A stretch of DNA of 9,015 nucleotides from Candidatus Krumholzibacteriia bacterium (lineage in GTDB: Bacteria > Krumholzibacteriota > Krumholzibacteria > WVZY01 > JAKEHA01): assembly GCA_029863355.1 (NCBI GenBank), contig JAOTVO010000093.1, positions 1 through 9,015 of the forward strand. The letters are read 5' to 3'. Positions 1 to 6,943 of the stretch are shown here, piece by piece. The notes under the pieces are model-generated. The model saw only the letters and a program-made list of their open reading frames with translations. It searched no databases and was not told the DNA's origin. Position numbers and translations under genes: made by a program. Every line of letters begins with the position of its first letter. The stretch's first letter is position 1.

Positions 1-432
1 CTCGAGCAGGATCAGGTCGCGGCCGAAGGCGTCGAGGACGTCGGCCAGTTCGATCGCGAGCGTGGAGAGGCCGCTCTCGGTGCCCCGGCTGGCGATGGAG
101 CGCACGAAGACGCCGGTGTCGCCCTGCGCGCGGCGCATGCGGATGCGGTCGCCGAGCACGGCGCCGCCGGTGAAGGGGCTCGAGGGATCCTCGGCCACCA
201 CGCCGACGGTGTGGCCGGCGCCGCGGTAGGCGTGGATGAGCCCGCTGGCGATCGAGCTCTTGCCCGCCCCGGTGCTGCCCGTCAGCCCCACGCGGCGCGC
301 GCGGCCGACGCGCGGAAACACGCGCTCGAGGACGGCCGCGGCCGCCTCGCCGCCGCGCTCGACCGTGGACATCAGGCGCGCGGCGGCCAGCGGGTCGCCC
401 GCGGTGAAACTATCGTAGAGGTCGTCGCCCAT
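1..432 (-). CDS. meaB: MeaB/ArgK-family P-loop GTPase, N-terminal part (cut by window edge)
   Basis: The frame opens at ATG 432-430 and stays open to base 1, giving 144 N-terminal residues of a protein that is normally a little over 300. The start is firm: the next in-frame codon able to end the frame upstream is a TGA, and no ATG, GTG or TTG lies between. A short helical N-terminus is followed by Walker A GSTGAGKS (residues 52-59, Lys58) and the family signature DPSSPFTGGAVLGDR (82-96) that continues into IRMRR. FVRSIASRG (109-117) then corresponds to the usual F-I-R-S-x-x-T/S-R-G stretch. MeaB/ArgK GTPases act in the cytoplasm, gating cofactor loading and protecting adenosylcobalamin-dependent mutases such as methylmalonyl-CoA mutase. 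The G-domain base-specificity motif and dimerisation arm lie outside the window. Its own promoter precedes it, so it is probably not co-transcribed with the lamin-tail gene. After SRG the residues are TESG where relatives I recall have x-L-G-G. The family call is secure; the partner mutase is inferred. Confidence 0.93.
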   Translation of the reverse strand, partial: MGDDLYDSFTAGDPLAAARLMSTVERGGEAAAAVLERVFPRVGRARRVGLTGSTGAGKSSIASGLIHAYRGAGHTVGVVAEDPSSPFTGGAVLGDRIRMRRAQGDTGVFVRSIASRGTESGLSTLAIELADVLDAFGRDLILLE

Positions 433-445
433 GGCTCGGCTGGAA

Positions 446-461
446 GCGCAACGTTTTGCGC
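446..461 (-). promoter_or_regulatory. Inverted repeat at the predicted meaB transcription start (possible operator or leader hairpin)
   Basis: GCGCAA (461-456 on the minus strand) is separated by four bases from its reverse complement TTGCGC (451-446). The repeat begins at about the predicted +1 and occupies half of the short leader. It could be an operator (the central AACGTT flanked by GCGC loosely recalls LacI/PurR-type sites) or an RNA hairpin. No Shine-Dalgarno sequence is visible between it and the ATG. Confidence 0.4.
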
Positions 462-467
462 TTACTC

Positions 468-497
468 AAGTTACCCCACGAGCCGCGGGCCTGTCAA
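468..497 (-). promoter_or_regulatory. Sigma70-type promoter for meaB
   Basis: On the minus strand a perfect -35 box TTGACA (497-492) is followed after 18 bases by TAACTT (473-468), which keeps the T-A-...-T positions of a -10 box. Transcription would start near 461, leaving a leader of about 29 nt before the meaB ATG. An exact TTGACA in such a GC-rich gap is notable. The -10 box is only a half match, so this remains a prediction. Confidence 0.6.
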
Positions 498-537
498 GGC
501 ACCCGTCCACCGGCAACGAGACGGCGCCTTTGGTTTG

Positions 538-1164
538 CTAGTCCTCGTACAGGTTCTTAATCGCACCCCACGACGAGGTCTCGACGGGGGTGGTGCACTC
601 GATCACGGCGCCGGGCGACGGGCGGCAGCCGGTGGCCACGTAGGCGGATCCGGTGTACGGGTTGAGCCCGTCGAAGAGGACCCACGCACCCGTGCCGCTG
701 GGTTGCCGTCCCACCGCCCGGTCGTCGGCCACTTCGACGCTGCCGAAGGCCCGCGAATCGGCGACGAGCGTGTCGCTTCCGACCACCTCGTAGAGGTAGA
801 CGGTGTCGCCGCCGTTGTTCAGGCTCAGGCCGAAGTTGCCGACGCCGTTGGCGGTCTGCCAAGCGGAGACCTCCGCGCCGGTGACCAGACGGACCGCGCC
901 GGGCGCGAGCGTGCCGCTGAGCACGAAGCGCCAGGCGGTTCCGCCGGACTCGTCGGTGAGACGGAAACGCGAGAGGTCGACGGTCGTGGCGCCGACGTTC
1001 ACGATCTCCACCCACTCGTCGAGCTTGGAATTGACCGTACCGTCGCTGTCCCAGTCGCTCGCCGGATCGGCGAGGATCTCGTTCAAGCGGATCTGGGCCG
1101 CGGCGGTCGGAGAGAGGAAAGCGAGCGCGAGAAGCGCACAAATGAAAAAGGCAACGTACCGCAT
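538..1164 (-). CDS. Secreted lamin-tail-domain (LTD) protein
   Basis: This is a 208-residue protein with a signal peptide: a basic Arg2, a hydrophobic core at residues 4-17 and a likely signal peptidase I site after Ala21-Ala22-Ala23 before Gln24. The mature part opens with the LTD hallmark IRLNEILADP (25-34), then DEWVEIVNVG (49-58), the L-x-x-F-x-LTD strand (about 66-71), LNNGGDTVYLY (115-125), DRAVGRQPSGTGAW (148-161) and PSPGA (182-186). This order fits one complete LTD immunoglobulin-like fold. LTD proteins in bacteria are exported or surface-associated; their ligands are mostly unknown. ATG 1164 is chosen because AGGAGG sits 9 bases upstream and the signal peptide starts cleanly there; ATGs at 1173 and 1170 are too close to it. 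Residues 180 and 190 are a Cys pair, and the last 14 residues form a separate Trp- and Tyr-containing tail. The specific function is unknown. Confidence 0.85.
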   Translation of the reverse strand: MRYVAFFICALLALAFLSPTAAAQIRLNEILADPASDWDSDGTVNSKLDEWVEIVNVGATTVDLSRFRLTDESGGTAWRFVLSGTLAPGAVRLVTGAEVSAWQTANGVGNFGLSLNNGGDTVYLYEVVGSDTLVADSRAFGSVEVADDRAVGRQPSGTGAWVLFDGLNPYTGSAYVATGCRPSPGAVIECTTPVETSSWGAIKNLYED

Positions 1165-1173
1165 CGTCATCAT

Positions 1174-1179
1174 CCTCCT
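1174..1179 (-). promoter_or_regulatory. Strong Shine-Dalgarno deciding the LTD protein start
   Basis: A full AGGAGG on the minus strand is followed directly by ATG ATG ACG ATG. Only the third ATG (1164-1162) has a normal spacing of 9 bases; the others lie 0 and 3 bases away. This selects 1164 and excludes the longer open frame reaching 1311. Confidence 0.75.
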
Positions 1180-1200
1180 CACATCCCGTCCGTTGCCGGT

Positions 1201-1216
1201 GGACCGGTGTTGGTCC
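1201..1216 (-). promoter_or_regulatory. Inverted repeat at the predicted LTD transcription start
   Basis: GGACC and its reverse complement GGTCC flank six bases, spanning roughly -2 to +14 relative to the predicted start. It could be an operator or a small 5' hairpin. The sequence is unrelated to the inverted repeat in front of meaB, although its position relative to the promoter is similar. The arms are only five bases, so chance is possible. Confidence 0.3.
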
Positions 1217-1220
1217 GCAC

Positions 1221-1250
1221 ACTGTAGCAGGTCCGGGCGCGCTCGCGCAA
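1221..1250 (-). promoter_or_regulatory. Probable promoter of the LTD gene (extended -10)
   Basis: On the minus strand TTGCGC (1250-1245) is followed after 18 bases by TGC-TACAGT, an extended -10 with TACAGT at 1226-1221 (4 of 6 consensus bases). Transcription would begin near 1214, about 50 nt before the start codon. The -35 box is weak (3 of 6), partly compensated by the TGn extension. Confidence 0.45.
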
Positions 1251-1277
1251 GGGCCTTTTTTCGGGCTCGTCGAGGAT

Positions 1278-1298
1278 CGGGGCGCGGGTCGACACCCC
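1278..1298. repeat. Inverted third copy of the repeat core
   Basis: The reverse complement of 1278-1298 matches 1361-1381 at 20 of 21 positions. The two therefore form a long inverted repeat around a 62-base spacer. In RNA they could pair as a 21-bp stem with one mismatch. Confidence 0.6.
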
Positions 1299-1351
1299 TC
1301 CGCTCATGCACTCGCGCTCGCCATGGAGAACACCAGAGCGCGCGCTCGTGA

Positions 1352-1380
1352 AATCGCGTCGGGGTATCGACCCGCGCCCC
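1352..1380. repeat. GC-rich repeat unit, copy A (direct repeat of 1392-1420)
   Basis: Aligned base by base with 1392-1420, 24 of 29 positions agree, and the two copies are offset by 40 bases. Both start (plus strand) AATCGCGTCGG and share a CCCGCGCCC end. The unit contains a small inner palindrome (GGGT-ATCG-ACCC) enclosed by GCG/CGC. Confidence 0.6.
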
Positions 1381-1391
1381 GCACGCTGTCG

Positions 1392-1420
1392 AATCGCGTC
1401 GGAGCTTCGCCCCGCGCCCG
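1392..1420. repeat. GC-rich repeat unit, copy B, abutting the gatB stop codon
   Basis: This is the second copy of the 29-base unit at 1352-1380. It ends at the base next to the gatB stop codon (1421-1423). On the minus-strand RNA its inner part can fold as GGGGC-GAA-GCUCC, so a hairpin remains possible despite the substitutions. It may contribute to the 3' end of the gat mRNA, but no U-run follows. Confidence 0.6.
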
Positions 1421-2843
<1,423 letters not shown>

Positions 2844-2863
<20 letters not shown>

Positions 2864-4292
2864 GGAAGCCGCACGCCCTCTCCAGTCCGGCCGCTCCGCG
2901 CAGCACCCGCTCCTCGTCCAGCGCGCGCCCGACGAGCTGCACGCCCACGGGGAGACGCCCGTCGGTCAACCCCACGGGCAGCGAGATGCCGGGGAGCCCG
3001 GCCAGGTTCACGGGGATCGTGTACACGTCCGACAGGTACATGAGAATGGGGTCGTCGATTTTCTCGCCCAGGCGGAAGGGCGGGGTGGGCGCGGTGGGCA
3101 TCATCAGGAGGTCGCACGCGGCGAACACCGCTTCGAAGTCGCGGATGATCAGCGAGCGCACCTTCTGGGCCTGCCGGTAGTAGGCGTCGTAGTAGCCGGC
3201 GCTCAACACATAGGTGCCGAGCAAAATGCGCCGCTTGACCTCCGCGCCGAAACCCTGGTCGCGCGTGCGCGTGTACATGTCGTAGAGGGTGTCCACCACC
3301 GCGCGGTGCCCGTACTTGACGCCGTCGTAGCGCGCCAGGTTGGCGCTGGCCTCGGCGTTGGCGATGATGTAGTACGCGGCCACCGCGTACGCGGCATGTG
3401 GGAGCGTCACCTCGCGAATGCGCGCGCCCCCCTCGCGCGCCCGGGCGAGCGCGGCGTCGAAGGCGGCGCGCACGGTCGCGTCCATGTCGGCCAGAAACGC
3501 CGCCGGCACCCCCACCGTCATCCCCTCGAGCCCCGCCTCCAGGCGCTCGCTCCAGCGGTCCACCGGGGCGGAGAGGCTCGTGGCATCGCGGGGGTCGTGG
3601 CCGCACATCGCCTCGAGCACCAGCGCGACGTCGGCCACGCTGCGCGCGATGGGCCCGATCTGGTCGAGCGAGCTGGCGAAGGCCACCAGCCCGTAGCGCG
3701 AGACGCGTCCGTAGGTGGGCTTCATCCCCACCACGCCGCAGAAGCTCGCCGGCTGGCGGATGGATCCGCCGGTGTCCGAGCCGAGCGCGGCGGCGGCCAT
3801 CTCCGCCGCCACGGCCGCGGCCGACCCGCCGCTCGAGCCGCCCGGCGCGCGCGCGGGATCCCAGGGATTGCGCGTGGTCCCCAGCGCCGAGTTTTCCGTG
3901 GAGGAGCCCATGGCGAACTCGTCGAGGTTGGTCTTGCCCAGGACGATGGCGCCCGCCGCCTGCAGGCGTTCGGCGGCGGTCGCCGTGTACGGGCTCACGT
4001 AGTCGCGCAGGATGCGCGAGGCGCACGTGGTGCGCTTGCCCGCCACGCAGATGTTGTCCTTGATGGCGATGGGCACGCCACCCAGCGGCAGCTTGCGGCA
4101 GTCGCCGGAGTCGGCCAGTGCGCGAGCGCGCGCCATCGCGTCGTCGGCGAATACCTCGAGGTAGGCGCCCACCCCGGCGTCGCGCGCCGCGATGGCGTCG
4201 AGCGTCGAGGCGACCGCGTCCACCGGCGACATCTCGCCGGCGGCGAGCCGCGCGCGCAGCTCCGAGACGCCCAGCGTGTGCAGCGCGCTCAC
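2844..4292 (-). CDS. gatA: Asp-tRNA(Asn)/Glu-tRNA(Gln) amidotransferase subunit A
   Basis: GatA is the glutaminase subunit of GatCAB and belongs to the amidase-signature family. It hydrolyses glutamine and sends ammonia through a channel to GatB. The protein has 482 residues, a normal length. The Ser-cisSer-Lys triad is complete: Lys78 in IAIKDN, Ser153 in GGSSGGS and Ser177 in DTGGSIRQPA. Each lies one residue earlier than in the Staphylococcus aureus enzyme (K79, S154, S178 as I recall). KTNLDEFAMGSSTENSA (120-136) and the C-terminal NLAGLPGISLPVG are also typical. The start is GTG 4292-4290, overlapping the gatC stop by 4 nt (GTGA), with a purine-rich AGGGGAG just upstream. The frame is open up to 5030, but that extension overlaps gatC and pcrA and has no family similarity. 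It is co-translated with gatC and gatB. Confidence 0.98.
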
Positions 4293-4591
4293 GACTCTCC
4301 CCTCTCGATCACGCGCGGCACCCGGAAGTAGCCGTCGGTGGCGTCCGGGGCCTGGCCCAGCACCGCGTCGCGGGGCAGGCCTTCGCGCCGCTCGTCCTCG
4401 CGCAGGCGGTCGCCGTCCTCGTGCGACATCAGGCCCGTCGGTGGCACGCCGGCGGTGTCCACCGACTGCAGCTGCTCGACGAAGGCGACGATGCGGTCGA
4501 GCTGTTCGGTGATGCGCGCCACCTCGTCGGCGTCCAGCTCGATGCGGGCGAGCCGCTCCAGGTGGCGAATGGTGTCGCGGTCGATCTTCAC
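4289..4591 (-). CDS. gatC: Asp-tRNA(Asn)/Glu-tRNA(Gln) amidotransferase subunit C
   Basis: GatC is a small clamp that wraps around GatA and GatB and stabilises the amidotransferase. The 100-residue product is full length. It shows an N-terminal helical pair with HLERLARIELDADE (about 10-23), the QSVDTAGVPPT stretch (42-52), LREDE (62-66) and the C-terminal APDATDGYFRVPRVIE (81-96), all in family order. The start codon is GTG 4591-4589; GGAGAG lies about 11 bases upstream. Only 21 nt separate it from the pcrA stop codon, and its stop overlaps the gatA start by 4 nt, so it is the middle link of a tight four-gene unit. Together with gatA and gatB this is a complete GatCAB set, implying that at least one of Gln-tRNA(Gln) and Asn-tRNA(Asn) is made by the indirect transamidation route. 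Confidence 0.97.
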   Translation of the reverse strand: MKIDRDTIRHLERLARIELDADEVARITEQLDRIVAFVEQLQSVDTAGVPPTGLMSHEDGDRLREDERREGLPRDAVLGQAPDATDGYFRVPRVIERGES

Positions 4592-4612
4592 GGTGTCGCT
4601 CGCTCTCCGGTA

Positions 4613-6868
4613 TCACCGGGTCGGACGCATGGGCGCAAACTGGGCCAGGAACTTGCGCTCGCCCCCGCTGTCGAAGATCACGGTGACGCGCGTGTGCTCG
4701 CCCGAGCCCTCCACGCGGCGCACCACACCGCCGCCGTAGCTCCGGTGGCGGATGCGCATGCCCACCCGGTAGGACGGCGCGGTACCGCTCGCGCCCGCCG
4801 CGCGCGGCGTCGCTCCAGCCGCGCCGACTTCCTGCGACATCGACTCGTAGTCGGGGTGCACCTGCGCCGCCGGCTCGTCGCCGCCGAAGTCGAGCATCCC
4901 GCGGCCGCCCGAGGTTGCCCGTACCATGCTCCCCAGCGGATGCGCCAGGCACGCGTCGGGCACCTCGTGCAGGAAGCGCGACGGTATCCCGCCCTCGATC
5001 TGCCCCAGGCGCCGGCGCATGTTCGCCCACGAAAGGTAGAGGTGCTCGCGCGCGCGCGTCATGCCCACGTAGAAGAGCCGGCGCTCCTCCTCCACGGCCT
5101 CTGCGTCGTCGATCGAGTTATAGTGGGGCAGCAGCCCCTCCTCGAGTCCGGTGACGATCACGGCGTCGAACTCGAGCCCCTTGGCGTTGTGGAGCGTCAT
5201 GAGCGTGAGCTGCCCGCTCTCCAGGTCCACGGCGTCGATGTCCGCCACCAGCGCCACCTCCTCGAGGAACGCGCGCAGCGATTTGTCCTCGGCGCTCTCG
5301 GCAAAGGCGTGGGCCGCCGAGATGAATTCCTCCACGTTCTCCACGCGACTCTCGTGGTCGGCGGTGTGCTCCTTCAGGTGCCGCATGTACGCCGTCGCCT
5401 CGACGATCCTCTCCACCACCTGCGGCGCGACGTGCTGAGCCGCGAAGCGCTCCAGCTCCGCGTACAGCCTGGCGAACTCCGCCAGGCGCGTCGCCGCGGC
5501 GCCGGTGATCTCCGGCGCACCGGCGCGCACGAGGTCAATCACCGTCGTGCCCTTCTCCGCGGCGAGCGCCTCCAGGCGCTCCGCGGTGGCCTTGCCGATC
5601 CCCCGCCTCGGAACATTGATAATGCGGCGCAGGTTCACGGAATCAGCGGGGTTGACGAGCACCTTGCAGTAGGCCAGCACGTCGCGCACCTCCGTGCGCT
5701 CGTAGAAACGCACCCCGCCCACGATCTGGTAGGGCAGCGACCCCATCTTGAGCACGTCCTCCAGGGAGCGCGACTGCGCGTTGGTGCGGTAGAGCACGGC
5801 GATGTCGCGCAGCTTCACGCCGCCCTCGACCAGCTCGCGCACCACCTGCAGCACGTTGACCGCCTCGCCTTCTTCGTCCATCGACGCGATGAGCCCGATG
5901 CGCTCGCCCCGCTCGCCGTCGGTCCACAGGTTCTTGCCCTTGCGGCCCACGTTGTGGGCGATCACCTGGTTGGCCGCGTCCAGGATGGTCTGCGTGGAGC
6001 GGTAGTTCTGCTCCAGGCGGATGACGCGCGTGCCCGCATAGAGGTCCTCGAATTCGAGGATGTGGCGCACGCGCGCGCCGCGCCAGCTATAGATGGACTG
6101 GTCGTCGTCGCCCACGACGAAGAGGTTGCGGTGGTGCGAGGAGAGGCCGTCGATCATCGCCATCTGGATGGGGTTGGTGTCCTGGAACTCGTCCACCAGG
6201 ATGTAGTGGAAGCGGCGCGCGTAGGCGGCGCGCGCCTCGTCGCTGGTGGCGAACAACTCCACCACGCGGGCGATGAGGTCGTCGAAGTCCAGCGCGTTGT
6301 TGCGGCGCAGCGTGCGCTCGTACTCGCGGTAGAGGAGCGCGATCTTCTCGTCGATTCGGTTGCGCGCGCTCTCCAGAACCTGCTCCGGGGTGACGAGGTC
6401 GTTCTTGTAGCGGCTGATGCGGTCGCGGAGCGCTCGCGGCGAGCGGGCCACCTGCGCGTCCATGACGTGGTCCGAGAGGATCTGCTTGACCACGCCCAGG
6501 CTGTCGTCGGCGTCGTAGATGGAGAAGTCGCGGCCCACCCCGCTCGCACCCCCGTGCCGGCGCAAGATGCGCACGCCGGTGGCGTGGAACGTCCCCACCC
6601 AGAGCGCCTCCAGCGCCCCGGGGCAAGAGCGCTCCAGGCGCGCCTTCATCTCGCGCGCCGCCTTGTTGGTGAAGGTGAAGGCGAGGATCTCCCACGGCGC
6701 CACGCCGTGGTCGCGCAGGAGGTGCGCGATGCGCTCGGTAAGCACCCGCGTCTTGCCGCTCCCCGCCCCTGCGATCACGAGCACGGGGCCGTCGATGGCG
6801 GTCACCGCTTCGCGCTGGCGCTCGTTCAGGCCGGCCAGGGGGTCGTGCTGCATGGTTGCGTCGGCCAT
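4613..6868 (-). CDS. pcrA: PcrA/UvrD-type SF1A DNA helicase
   Basis: This is an ATP-dependent 3'-5' DNA helicase of superfamily 1A, expected to act in nucleotide excision repair, replication-fork upkeep and clearing stalled RNA polymerase. From ATG 6868 it has 751 residues, the usual PcrA/UvrD length. All motifs are intact: Walker A AGAGSGKT (about 33-40), FTNKAAREMKAR (66-77), WVGTFHATG (90-98), Walker B VDEFQD (225-230), GDDDQSIYSWRGA (253-265), RLEQNYRST (284-292), TLHNAKGLEFD (558-568) and YVGMTRARE (600-608). A Gly/Ala-rich linker (about 650-700) leads to a C-terminal Tudor-like module (about 699-750, starting SYRVGMRIRHRSYGGG), the part that contacts RNA polymerase in relatives. GTG 6880 and ATG 6853 are alternative starts; no start has a clear Shine-Dalgarno. 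gatC follows after 21 nt. UvrD and PcrA cannot be separated by eye, so the symbol is the family name. Confidence 0.95.
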   Translation of the reverse strand: MADATMQHDPLAGLNERQREAVTAIDGPVLVIAGAGSGKTRVLTERIAHLLRDHGVAPWEILAFTFTNKAAREMKARLERSCPGALEALWVGTFHATGVRILRRHGGASGVGRDFSIYDADDSLGVVKQILSDHVMDAQVARSPRALRDRISRYKNDLVTPEQVLESARNRIDEKIALLYREYERTLRRNNALDFDDLIARVVELFATSDEARAAYARRFHYILVDEFQDTNPIQMAMIDGLSSHHRNLFVVGDDDQSIYSWRGARVRHILEFEDLYAGTRVIRLEQNYRSTQTILDAANQVIAHNVGRKGKNLWTDGERGERIGLIASMDEEGEAVNVLQVVRELVEGGVKLRDIAVLYRTNAQSRSLEDVLKMGSLPYQIVGGVRFYERTEVRDVLAYCKVLVNPADSVNLRRIINVPRRGIGKATAERLEALAAEKGTTVIDLVRAGAPEITGAAATRLAEFARLYAELERFAAQHVAPQVVERIVEATAYMRHLKEHTADHESRVENVEEFISAAHAFAESAEDKSLRAFLEEVALVADIDAVDLESGQLTLMTLHNAKGLEFDAVIVTGLEEGLLPHYNSIDDAEAVEEERRLFYVGMTRAREHLYLSWANMRRRLGQIEGGIPSRFLHEVPDACLAHPLGSMVRATSGGRGMLDFGGDEPAAQVHPDYESMSQEVGAAGATPRAAGASGTAPSYRVGMRIRHRSYGGGVVRRVEGSGEHTRVTVIFDSGGERKFLAQFAPMRPTR

Positions 6869-6878
6869 GGTGCGGCCC

Positions 6879-6884
6879 ACGTTA
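6879..6884 (-). promoter_or_regulatory. Weak candidate -10 box for the pcrA-gatCAB unit
   Basis: In the 75-bp gap before pcrA the minus strand has TGC-TAACGT, a possible extended -10 with TAACGT at 6884-6879. The bases 17 upstream (TTTCCC) match the -35 consensus at only 3 of 6 positions. If real, transcription starts near 6872 and the GTG at 6880 cannot be the start codon; ATG 6868 would then be nearly leaderless and ATG 6853 would have about 19 nt of leader. The rest of the gap holds a 4-bp CGGG/CCCG hairpin (6901-6911) and GC-rich sequence, with no terminator. Confidence 0.25.
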
Positions 6885-6943
6885 GCACACGGCCGTGCAG
6901 CGGGAAACCCGATTCTCGCACGCCGGCGCGCGGGCCGGGCCGG

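Noticed and set aside
211..1227. Plus-strand open frame of 338 codons across meaB, the gap and the LTD gene
   Set aside because: It runs through two well-supported minus-strand genes and their promoter, and its product resembles no family.
1231..1261. Terminator-like GGTCC...GGGCC hairpin with a T6 run on the plus strand
   Set aside because: No plus-strand gene leads into it. On the minus strand the run is A6 ahead of the stem, so it cannot end gatB transcription.
1165..1311. Longer LTD protein starting at 1311
   Set aside because: The added 49 residues are Arg-rich and lie before the signal peptide. They also cross the predicted promoter and the repeat, while AGGAGG sits exactly before ATG 1164.
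4293..5030. Extended gatA frame with an extra 246 N-terminal residues
   Set aside because: The extension overlaps gatC and the end of pcrA in another frame and shows no amidase similarity. GTG 4292 gives the normal GatA length and a 4-nt gatC overlap.
6901..6943. Terminator after the propeller-barrel gene
   Set aside because: The gap has GC-rich pairing potential and a tiny CGGG-TTT-CCCG hairpin but no U-run, so intrinsic termination is not supported.
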